The notes below the pieces were generated by a model. The model did not search any database. It was not told the DNA's origin and saw only the letters and a program-made list of their open reading frames with translations. This document shows, in pieces, positions 11,333 to 21,895 of a stretch of DNA of 64,000 nt (positions are counted from its first letter, which is position 1; every line of letters begins with the position of its first letter). Where the stretch lies: assembly GCF_016545825.1 (NCBI RefSeq), contig NC_052614.1, positions 16,944,559 to 17,008,558 on the forward strand. Direction: 5' to 3'. The position numbers and the translations under genes are program-made. The DNA comes from Eucalyptus grandis (lineage: Eukaryota; Streptophyta; Magnoliopsida; Myrtales; Myrtaceae).

Positions 11333-11590
11333 AAGAATCTAGGTTTTAAGAGAACTGTTAGAACTATCTCCTGGTGGTGGGATGGCATCTTTGATCATAA
11401 ACCATGTATGAATAAGTATTTAGGGTTTCGAGAGAATTGTTAGAACTATCTTCTGGTGGTGGGATGGCATGTTTGATCATAAACCATATATGAATAAGAA
11501 TCTAGGGTTTCGAGAATACTGTGACAACCATTTTTCTGGTGCTAGGAGGGCATGATTGACCAAAAACCACGCATGAATCTATAAAATTCT
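11333..11590. repeat. Three tandem copies of an ~82-bp unit
   Basis: Units start at 11,333, 11,414 and 11,496 (periods 81 and 82 bp). Each begins with a version of 'aagaatctagggtttcgag', continues with 'ctggtggtgggatggcat' and ends near 'aaaccatgtatgaat'. A two-unit version is at about 48,900-49,065. The repeated 'CTAGGGTTT' is the reverse of the plant telo-box (AAACCCTA). Confidence 0.85.
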
Positions 11591-13189
11591 ATGGAACCAT
11601 AGCCGATTGCTCTTAAAACTTAAACCATCAGAGAAATGTGTTATATAATATTTAGATATTTTAAGAAAATCGTCTTGAAATAAAAGAAGAACAAACCAAG
11701 AAAGTGCGAAAATGCAAGATAGGTTACACTTAATGGGAAAATTAGCTAAACCGTCTTAAACCCATATCGATACCAACTTCAATATACTTATTTTTGTTGA
11801 AAATGATTGAACTGCCAAATTAGCGATTTTCAACGAACATTAACTGGAATCGAATTTCGTGCAATTTTTTAGAATTGAATTAGTTAAGTTATTTTGATTA
11901 AAAATTAACTAAGTTGAAAAGTTTATGACTGAAATGACATATGTACAATAGGTTTATGATTAATTAGGTAATTTCTTTTAAACTTAACAATATTGGGGGC
12001 ATCTTGGTTTAATCCGAGGCCCTAACCTAGAACTCTCGAAGATTAAAAGGCGGACATTGGTTTTGCCGTGCATTTTGGGCTAAGGGAACTGTTTAATCAG
12101 GTCTGGCTTAGGATAAGAGAGAAGGACTTTTGAAACTTGAGGACGAAGCTTGAAGTGGTTGATTCAGTTGACGTTGCAACATCGGACAAGTGGCAGTGCC
12201 AATTGGTCAAACGGCACACGCTCAATTTGAGTTCAGAGGTTCTAGAATGCTGGGAAAGAGGGGAGAGAGAGACACGCTGACACAAGTTACCACTATGTCC
12301 CCTACGGCAATAATATGAATTTGATGTGACAGAAAGTGCAAGCGAGACGCATATTAGATATCCTTCCACGGCGTCCAAGACCAGCAACAATTATTGGCCA
12401 AAAAAAAAAAAAAAAGGACCAGAACAATTGCTTCCGCATATAAAATTATCCAAAATCACCGATTTACTATAAACTTTACCAATTTAATTATAAAGTTTAC
12501 AATATTAACAATTAAATTCTAAATTTTTTCATATTTTGTTAATTAAGTTTATTTGGCCAATTTTAGTTAGAAATTAACTAATGGTATAGACAGTGCTAAA
12601 ATAAACAATTTATATATATGTTTAAAAATTCTGAATTTTTTTTTTTACTTTTTTTGTTTCCTTTTAATTTCTTTATTTTCCTACTTTTTCCTTCCAAGCC
12701 CAATGAGAGTCGCCGGCTAACCCTTGTTAGTCGCAGTAAGGACTCATCGACTGCGGCCGGTCACAAGTGAGGCCCAATCGACCATAGTTGACCACTAGGT
12801 TAGAGTCGCAAAGCCCTTGCTGAGTGAAGCCCTCCCTAACCACGGGCAAGGGTTGCAAAGCTCTTGTTGGCAAACCTCATTGGCCTCAATAAATAAAAAG
12901 GAAAAGAAAGAAAGAAAAGGAAAAAAAAATTATAAAAATATGTACTTTAAAAAAAAAACTATTAAAAATTGTCCAACAATGACTATCTCACATGGCACTA
13001 CCATTGTCCACATTAGAGGTTTATGGTTAAAGGTTGGTTTAATTGACTCAATTGACAAAAAGTGAAAATATTTAAGACTCGATTGGTGAAATTGAAAGGT
13101 TAATGATCAAATTAGTAAACATGCAATTAGTGAAAGACCTTTTAGATGATTTTTTTATCATTCTTTTGTAGCTGACATATTGGTTATTT
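11591..13189. other. AT-rich spacer with an old inverted-repeat element
   Basis: No gene seen. The stretch is colinear with about 49,895-51,350 in unit 2. The part 12,430-13,160 has AT-rich ends that pair weakly with each other around a GC-richer centre and poly(A/T) runs. It looks like a decayed non-autonomous transposon present before the duplication. A poly(A) run at 12,400-12,415 is seen only here. Confidence 0.4.
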
Positions 13190-13760
13190 AGTCACAGTTG
13201 CCAACAATCATACCTTGGGCAAGTCTCTCAAGGAATTTCATGAAGATAAGTTAAGAGGTAATCAAGATTCTGCATTAGATGACTTAGTGAAGTATCATCT
13301 ACATTTGATCCTTTTGTGAAGTATTATCTCCTTCTCCTTCGTAGCACAGTATGCAACCGGGATAGCTTGCTGGGCATCTTCTTCGTATCACTGCTATTCG
13401 AGACCTGCTATAGCTTCAATAGATCATCTGATGCCAAGTATAAAGAAAAAGGATGTCCTCCAATAACTTCGGATGAGATGGCAAGCCAATGGTTTTTCCC
13501 AGAAGCCGATCGGGAGGCGTCCTTCCACCGGTTCCGGAAATATCGAGCCTTGCTCTCATTGTCAGAAATCCAGAATCCTTGCATTTCACACTAGGACTGG
13601 GGAAGAAAGCATCATCAAGAAGAGGGTCAGATTTTTGTTAGATGTTATCTTTAACGGTGTTCTTCGCTTGTGTGTCAGCTGTCCATAGGTTGAAATCGAC
13701 ATTGGATGTTACACTCCAATTACGTTAGCCAAAAGACCCGTCGATTTCAATAGCCTCTCA
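13190..13760 (+). other. Conserved relic of unknown origin
   Basis: Duplicated at 51,355-51,870, with a fainter relative near 30,430-30,660. The plus strand reads like an exon beginning after a 'cacag' acceptor: VANNHTLGKSLKEFHED, followed by a second stretch with EMASQWFFPEADREASF. The copies break each frame at different places. I do not recognise the protein. It is most likely a decayed gene fragment. Confidence 0.35.
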
Positions 13761-14154
13761 CTTTGACATCTAAAGGAGCTTCAGCTTTTCAGAAATTCAC
13801 AACACTGGGGAAACAGGGGTCAGAACATCCGATTAAAGATATACAGGCCCCATAACTCATCGTCCTGAAAAGAGTTTCATTCTGCTATCGTCCGACAAAG
13901 TATCTCAGTGTCAAGTAACCATCATTCACACAAGTGTGGATGTAGAATTTCCTCTCAAAACTAAAATTACTACAACAATACTCGCTACCCTACATCAAAT
14001 CACATAGGCCAAGTGAAAGTATAAGAGGAAATGTCTCAGAAATGCCCTGACATGGATCACTATAAGGACAATGCGCAATCCTTACTTGCGTGAGTGTGCT
14101 AACTCGAAAATGGGGCAACTCTTCACACTATGGTAAAGGTACAAACAGCGAGCC

Positions 14155-17100
14155 TCATTTGCTCGAGAGCTTGAAGAGTCGTATGCTCAATCTATCGTAT
14201 GATTGCATGTAAGGAAGCAAACTGGCGGGTTGAAGAGTTCTGGTCAGGTCTGTGATGGCAAGGTTTGGCTTGTCGACTGAAGCAAGAAAGCAATCGAAAG
14301 TATTGGCATTGCGGATCACGGATGAAATGTAAGCTATCAGATGGTTCAGTGGGACTGGCATTTCCTGCACTGTCGCAAGCTGCCACAACATCATAGGAAT
14401 CACATCCACGGCTATAATCACGTGAACTGCCAATTGACTTCCTTTTATCCAAAAGAATGGAGAGCACACGCACAAGGTGTGGCAGGCACAACGGGTCGTA
14501 TATTACGTCTACACCTAAGCTATAGAAAAGAGAAATTATGCCTTCACTGACCGATGAAAAGAGAAAACAACCGAATAACTCATATTGATGCTCAACAAAA
14601 GAAGTGTGTCAGTGGAGAAACTATTCACATTATATCAGGTTTCAATCCCTGAAGTACGCTCTCAGATGCATATTCCCAAGGCAGGTGTAAATATTTTACC
14701 TGGGGCGAGGAAATGATATCAATTTCAGTTCTTATTCCTCCAATTTGCGCATGGTCAAACTGTATCAGGATCCACATGATTGCAAAAGATGAATATTCGG
14801 ATGGCCTCATTCAAAGTCATGCTTTTCTTGAGAAAATAAAAAATTCAACAAAAAAGGACAAACCCCACCGCTACTGAGGTAACCAAAAGACTAATGGGGA
14901 AGTCACGCAACAGGACTACTCTTTTATGCTAAAGGCATTATCGTAATGATGTCTACCATACCAATGAAAGAAATATCTATCATGAGATCTAAGAAGGAAA
15001 ACTCTGGGGGTGTGTGTGTGTGAAATATGAAACTAAAAACTTGAAAAATTGCACACTTAGGGTGGAATGTGCGAGGACAATGACATTATCACTCACAGAA
15101 TCTAAACATTCCAAAGTTACTGGCTCATCATCTTCCGTGCTCATTTGATTCATCTTCAAATTAAGCTTCATGTTGCTTAGGTTGATAGGTCGCCATCACT
15201 TAATATTACCTGCATAAATACGGTCCATTTCTCAACTGCTACTCATGTATCATCATGAAACCATGTCCAGGGTGTTCAGCCAAGTTTGCATATGTGCTGA
15301 ATGACAGATCACTTATTTCACAACCAAATCAGCTTTTGATATCCAGCTCATAGGAACAAGAACAATTCCATGAACCAAGTACAGCAAAAGAGTTGCTTGC
15401 CAAAACCATAGTGAGAACAACCCTAGCATATCTACATATACCGATTGATGTATTAAGAACAATGCATAAACATATGAAGGTTCAAGTAAAAGGAAAAAAC
15501 CTAAGCAGAAAGGAGCTTGAAGCTCAAGGATAGTACCTTGGAAGCTTTCACGTGGGAGAGACAGACACCAACTAAGCCAACCCCTGAGCCAACCTATGTC
15601 CAATATGCTAGTCAGTACCTAAAATCAGTTCTAGTGCAGATCAAGTAATCAGATTAAGGGGGAAAGGAATAGAAGGCCAAGTGTTTATCTCTGTAGTGTT
15701 CCATAGACTAATGGATCTGATGAATCAGATTGCTACTACAGAAAATAAAACAATAGGGTTGGCAGAACATTTATAATGGAATGTTTATAAGAGAACCAAA
15801 TCTAGCACGGATAAAACAACAAAAATTGAACCCATAACACCGATGTTTATTTGAAAATTCTGACGCACTTCTGACTGCTTACTTCAAAACATGTTTTGCT
15901 GGAGAACATATCCGGAAAGGAAAGTATGAACTGGACTGACAGCTAATTTCAGCTGGGACATAAATCCACACAATGCCTGAGACAATAAACCATCTGTGAT
16001 TAGAACCATCTTCATAACTAATATAAAATTGTACTCTATTGCCGAAAAAAAGGAAAGAGAATATACATCCCCGCCTAATCTAGTTGAAGAAAACTGAGCA
16101 AGCATATGACCCAGGACAAGCATTCAGTTCTTCAAAAATATATATGAACCAATAACATACATACTCTGTATCTCCTTCAAGCATGTTGAGCGAACAATGA
16201 AGTGGAACCACCAATTTCCTTACCATTGCATCCTCACAACTTGCATCTAGTAAATTATTAACCAAAGGATTGGATGATGCATACAAAAATATAACTCAAG
16301 CAATTGAAAAAAGAAAGTTACCATCTGGGAAAAGAAAATATATATATCTTTGAAAGCCCTCACATTCCCTTTGACTGCATTTTCATCCTAATTGAAAAAA
16401 AAAAAAAAAAAACTTTCATTGGGTAACTTGAGGATTAATATATAAACCAGAAGAAACGGAAGTCATTATTCTGTAAGAAAAATTAACTACAATGAGCTCT
16501 ACCTTTGAAGAAATCATGAACTCGCTGTACAGTTCATACAATTCATCTAGCACGTCATCATGGTTAGACTCAATTTCCAGTATGAACTTCTTCAAAAAGT
16601 TTTTCAAGTACGGAGCATGACACTTGCCAATCTGCGATGACACACCGCCGTTCAGAGAATTCTGCCGTAACAGTCCTTCACTGAAACAATGCAGCAAAAG
16701 CAGATGGCAATGAACCCGGTACTCAAGAACTAATACATGAGCACTAAGCCAGAGCAACAACTCCAAAAGTAGCGACATGAACTACAACTTCTGCAGAAGC
16801 ATATAATCATTTGGCTAGTCTATATGGTGTCAACGAGTAAAAGAGAACATTCACTTTAGCAGATATGACACACGAAACACAAAAGATTGTTCTTTTCTTC
16901 TGTTCATTTTTTCACTTAATCTTAAACCAACGTCAACATGTGACCTGAACTCAAAAGACACTTCAGTTGAGACATCCTTCTCGTTTCTTGTTTTGGGTTC
17001 TTGAGTTTGGGTAGAGCCCCCAAACAAAACTTACATCTTTACCGATGCAATGATCCCAAATGAACCTCTGAACATCCACCGTCACGGACCCACCACCAAG

Positions 17101-17303
17101 CAATCTGATTTTCGAATAGAAGAGACAACTGCGTCAAATGCAATGCACACAGAATCCAAAAAACCAAAGACCAGGTGAAAAGGAATAATTTTTTGGCAAA
17201 AAACATAAAACTGTTGAGCTCAGTGAAGCGCGCGGCGCGCAGAGAGGGAAAGCAGCGAAAGATTTTACCTCGCGTGTGACATCACGCAGTCGGTGAGTTC
17301 CAT
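14155..17303 (-). pseudogene. F1: FAM86/EEF2KMT-like methyltransferase, broken
   Basis: This is the duplicate of the ten-exon gene at 52,537-55,712. Recognisable exons on the minus strand are 17,269-17,303, 17,035-17,104, 16,503-16,631, 16,322-16,387, 16,165-16,246, a remnant at about 15,883-15,931, 15,537-15,593, 15,097-15,209, 14,629-14,699 and 14,155-14,519. Compared with the open copy there are five lesions. Exon 4 has 2 extra bases in a TA run. Exon 6 has lost its acceptor and first codons in a ~45-bp deletion. Exon 8 lacks one base, which makes an immediate TAA. Exon 10 has an in-frame 36-bp deletion and one extra base. The SAM-binding GSGVGLVGVCL block in exon 7 survives. It is a pseudogene. 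Confidence 0.85.
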
Positions 17304-17304
17304 G

Positions 17305-18529
17305 GCGAGAAACGCAGAGACCAGATGGAGGCTCGCAGTTTGCTTCTCCATCCGTTCAAGAAATATTTCTTCGCGCCTCTTCCCCTGCAACACCCTCGAC
17401 AGGAGATGGGTTTGGATCGGTTTTTCGGGTTCGGGTCGGGCTTGAACATGAAATCTCGAATCCGATTATTTAGGCACAAGAAAATCCGAAGTTCATCCCA
17501 AATTCATGAATACAGGTGAAGACTTCTACCAATGTATCCTTTGTTTATCTTCATTTTAGATCTATAGAATTACCACAAATAAACTTATTTCTTTTTCGAA
17601 GGATGAGAGCACTTAAGTGATGTGCTTACTTTACCAAAAAAAAAAAAGTGACGTGCTTAAGTCGAGATAGATCTACAAGATACACACAAAAAATGAATTG
17701 GATGTGTTTCATCAGACGATATAAATGATTGTCCTAGAAACCTGCCTTTTTAATCCTTCCATCTATCTACAGGAAGGGCAGAGGCACATGATTGTTGGAT
17801 CTTTAAATTCGCTGGATACACCGATGAAAAAGAGGAGTTTGAATTTTCAAGGTCATAGGATTGCGAAAAAAGTGGGCAACTTTTTTAGTTACTTTTATCA
17901 ATTTTCAACATATTCTTTTAACATACCAATTAAATGATTTTATTTTGATGTAAAAGATCGGTCAGTTTGGTACATTCATTTTATCTCTACCACGTCTAAT
18001 CAAACTATAACAATACATGGCATGGAAAAAAGAGTTAATATATTGAAAAATCTTCATTGTTTTAATATCTCCACTTTTCAATAAATATATTATAAGATAT
18101 ATATTTTTACATATATATTCCCAGACTTATGTTTTTTTTGTTATGTTTATATGATTGATTCTTACTTAAAAAATGGCATTAAAATTTGTATACGCATTAT
18201 TTGCGTCAATTTGTATTCAAAAAATTTATAAACTTGAAATAGGGCTTACTTTTACTTAGTTATTTAAAAGGAGATTGGGATAAGATCAACCACAATGAAA
18301 TTTTATTTTCTGTTGGAATGAAAAATAAACACCCCATTCGAAAGGGTGTGAGGTTGGAAAAAATAGAATTATAATTTAGAAGTGGTGAAAATAGTAAATG
18401 GTTATATGAATGTTTATACTATCTAATTATTTAAATTTTTCTTAGTTATCGTGTTAGCATATGAGATATTGATAATGAGGACGTTTTTGAAAGAAGAGAG
18501 GAAGTTGTAATTAGGTGTGGAATCATTCC
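17305..18529. promoter_or_regulatory. Divergent intergenic region F1/H1
   Basis: About 1.2 kb between the start of the minus-strand methyltransferase copy and the plus-strand protease relic. It is strongly AT-rich after 17,900 and colinear with 55,713-56,952. It should have held both promoters. No single TATA box can be chosen from sequence alone. Confidence 0.4.
17629..17645 (+). mobile_element. Ultra-short LINE tail insertion
   Basis: 'ctttacc' plus a short poly(A), flanked by a direct repeat (aagtgatgtgctta at 17,615-17,628; aagtgacgtgctta at 17,646-17,659). The duplicate locus near 56,055 lacks it. The same 'ctttacc' plus poly(A) ends the long LINE at 25,725-25,750, so this is a LINE copy cut down to its last few bases. 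Confidence 0.75.
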
Positions 18530-20640
18530 ATGGAGACATCGACTGAATCTGCGTATCAATTGGTCTCTGCCCAGGACCTTCCTACAGGTAATTTTCGTTC
18601 TGCTTCTCCTCTCAGCACATTCCTCTGTTCCAAACTTCCAATGCGTGCCTGCAAATATTTTTTAATGCCGCTTCAAGTGTCAGTAGCAAAGAATTCGCGC
18701 CGCCTCTCCTTGCATTTATTTCCTCGAATCAGCGACGACACGGTTTTGTCTCCTTTTGAATTTTGTCAGAAACAATGGGTAACACCACTCCTTTTCTGTC
18801 ATCTGATGTTCATTTTATATTGCGGCAGCCTGCAGAAGTACTTCCCTCCAAGTCTCCCGAAACTAGTTCGATAGGTGTTTTGATACAAATAAGGCAAGCT
18901 TATGCCAATCTGAAGAAAATGCAAAACCAAATGAGGGATATTTTGGCAGAGATATAATTGCTGGTGCAGCTGTGAGGATTGCTTCCGCGGTCAGTATTCT
19001 ATATGCTCCCAAACAATTGCGAAGTGTGCCATGTGATCCTTCTCTTATTGAGCCGTCCTGGCCAAAGATCTTCTCTTACTTGTTTGTTTGCGCTAATCTG
19101 AAAATTCTCTCATCTCGCTGATCAGAGGTAGACGGCAAGATAGGTTCTGGAACTGTTATACAAAGAAATGGCTACATTTTAACATGTGCTGGTGTTGTCT
19201 TTGACACAACAAACTTCATTTAGTCGGCTGACGGGGACGGTGGTGTCGGAGGACGTAATTTGCTGTCCACATTAGTGGCTCAAGTTCAAGTTTCTCACTC
19301 TGTTTTCTTCTCTACCTCATGATCTTGGAACTAATAATATTTTCTTGAACTTGGTATGTAGACATGTAAACTGCACGTATAGGTAAGGATGGGAAAGAAA
19401 CCCGCTTTGTCAGATTAATTAGCCTTCGACTTTGCTCAATATCTTGCCATTCTACTTGGCATGAAAAACATTGCTCTGCCAGAATCTGCATGATTGCTGG
19501 AATTCTGCATGCACATATTGCTTCCTCACCCCAACGTTGATGAGACTGTAACTCTGAAGAGCCATTATTTTCATTTTCTTTCGCCGGTACTATTTCTGAA
19601 GGCCCTTTCTGGGACTTGGGGATTATATTCTGTTTTATTCTTGTATGTAACTATGCTGAAAAGACCTCCACCCCCCCCAAAAAAAAAAAAAAAAAAGTGG
19701 TACCAAAAAGTCCAAAATGAAGAAGCTTAAGCTATTAGATGGAGGATGACTTGTATATAAGGCTCAGACAAAGCCGTGCTGCACTTGATTGAGTACTGGA
19801 AATATTGATGCTTCCCTTTTTAGACTAATCTCATGGACTTGAGCATGGAAAGGTCGTGGGCTCTTGCTTACAGAAAAAAATGTTGCAGTTTGCTGTATAT
19901 GTGCAAGATGTGGAGAAAATGTTGCGAGCCAATTGTCGATGCTTATACGGATCTTGACATTGCCATTATAAAGATCGATTCCCCAAGTCCTCCCCTTTTA
20001 ACAGCAGAAGTTGGCTCATCTAGTAAGCTTTGTCTGGGCAATAGCCATGGGCAGTCACTTTCCCTTCAATACACTGTTACGCTAGGGATTATCTGGTCAT
20101 TCAGCTTGTACTTACAATTTGACCAAGCAATTAGTTTTTGCCCAAGTTTTTGTTTTCCTTAGTTGATTGTATTAGCACAAAAGTGCAGACGTATAATTAT
20201 TGATTAAAGGGTCGGTTCCTTCCCTCTTCTTGTGCTTCATAAAGCTGCACTCGTCGCGAAGGAATGAATTGGGACTTCGAGGAATGCCCGTGGAGTATCT
20301 ACGAGACAGATTGTGCAATCAATCCACTAAGATGCAACCATTCCCGTGTTGGCCTGCCTTCGTGATTGGTTTGTGTTTCCTTGTGCTGCTGCATTCACAT
20401 AATCAATGTTAACGATACTACTAGACAGGTCTATGTGCACTCGCTGCAATATCGGGATACGGTTATGGTAAAACTCCCGTATATGTGTTACATCAAAGTG
20501 GGGAGAAAATAAATTATAATGGCAATCGTTATATGGCCACCAGCTATCATCACGTAGATGTTTATGATGCAGAATTGTAGACCTTACATAATACCAATGC
20601 TGAAAGAGCATCCGGAGTGAGCTTTGCTTTGTTACCGGTT
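18530..20640 (+). pseudogene. H1: DegP14/HtrA-like serine protease relic
   Basis: Fragments of a plant trypsin-fold HtrA/Deg protease appear in order. The N-terminal METSTESAYQLVS (18,530) ends at a CAG|GTAA donor. Next come NTTPFLSSDVHF and RQPAEVLPSKSPE (from about 18,780). The core strand GSGTVIQRNGYILTCAGVVF follows (about 19,140-19,200), then DLDIAIIKIDSP and VGSSSKLCLG (about 19,950-20,040), then GMPVEYL and DCAINP (about 20,280-20,330). The catalytic His expected in TCAHVV is Gly. The Asp of SDIAxVKI is kept. The GNSGGP serine loop after DCAIN is gone. Frameshifts (for example one base lost near 18,906) and stops break it throughout. Members of this family are protein-quality-control proteases of mitochondria or plastids. 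This copy cannot encode an active one. Confidence 0.75.
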
Positions 20641-20808
20641 GATTCTATTTCAGCAATCAACACTGTGTCTTAACTAACACTTTTGAGCAATACTTCCTTC
20701 AAATCGAGAATTAGGACCAAACGCAATGCACATATGCTAACTAAAAATGGCCAAGCGCTTCCCTATTTTGATTAAGTAATTTGACAAGAACCAACATGAA
20801 AGAAAGCA
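20641..20808. other. 3' flank of H1 and LINE target site
   Basis: Colinear with 59,095-59,248. It ends with the LINE target-site duplication 'catgaaagaaagca' at 20,795-20,808. Confidence 0.7.
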
Positions 20809-20809
20809 T

Positions 20810-21895
20810 GAGGTTTTTGCCGATGACCAGGGCTTCTTTTTCTTCCGCATCCCTGACCCCGAGTTCAGAAGGAAGATTTTGGAAGAAGGTCATATAACGG
20901 TTGCAAGGGTTGCACTTGTTTTGCAACAATGGAAGCCGCTCCTAGAGTTGAAGAGGGAGAAGCAAACCTCGGTGCCAGTGTGGATTCGCTTGAAAAACCT
21001 ACCTCTTGACCTATGGACAGCCCCGGCAATTAGCGCCATCGCGAGCACCATTGGCAAGCCGTTATTTGTTGATCAACGCACGGAGCAATCTCAAAGGATC
21101 TCTTTTGCAAGAGTGTGTGTGGAGATTCAAGTAAACAAGCCAAGGTTCTACTTGACCGGGGTAAGACTAAACGGAGTTGTTCGGTCGATTGCCATTGAGT
21201 ACGAGTGGAAGCCAGCGGAATGCTTGAAGTGTGGCTCCTTTGGGCACAATTGTGCAACCTCTTTGAATGGGCGGAAGGCGGTGCAAGGCCAGAAACAAGT
21301 TCAGACCATTCCTCCCCCCCCACCAGTGGAGGCCCGCCCCTCTGAGACTTCACCAATGCTGGTGGTAGACCTGAATGAGGCTGATTTTGGATGGAAACAA
21401 GTCAAGGGAAAGAAGAACAAATCTCCCCCTCCCAAGGAGACATATTTAGACCATCCGGCAAGCTCGGAGAAGAGGAACCACCTTTCAAGCGGTCGAAGCA
21501 GCTCTTAAAAGCTTGCCATCAACCTCCACCCGGAGGGCTCGAGTGGGTTTCAAGCACTAATTAGTGTGGATGACCACACCTCGACAATGGAGGAAGATCC
21601 CATTAGCCATCCGGATGCGGGCTTAGGGAGTGGAGCGGAATTGAATGAGTCTGTCAACCACCTTAGCTCAGATGAAGATCTTCTCTCGCCTTGTCAATCA
21701 CCGAAGGCCCCTCCAGATCTATCGCCGAAGGCTCCTCCAACGAAAAACATGGAGGAGAACACCCAGGACAAGCCGCTCGTGCTTCCTCCTGACCCACCTC
21801 CTCCCGGCGGCTCGAGCGGCTCCCTCTCGAGCCGTCGCAAGCCTCCGAAAGGAGGTAACCCTTCCTCGTTTCCTCTTTTGTACATATGTATATAG
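20810..21895 (+). pseudogene. LINE ORF1 (RNA-binding, DUF4283 + CCHC)
   Basis: This frame opens inside the protein because the element is 5'-truncated. The first residues read EVFADDQGFFFFRIPDPEF and continue into ARVALVLQQWKP and VWIRLKNLPLDLW, typical of the DUF4283 domain of plant LINE ORF1. A knuckle with CLKCGSFGHNC follows near 21,215-21,260, then a Pro/Ser-rich tail. One in-frame TAA at 21,506-21,508 interrupts it, and the same frame continues open to the stop at 21,893. ORF1 proteins coat the LINE RNA. This one has no start codon of its own. Confidence 0.85.

Noticed and set aside
14341..14550. Plus-strand frame, also at 52,704
   Set aside because: Antisense to exon 10 of the methyltransferase copies.
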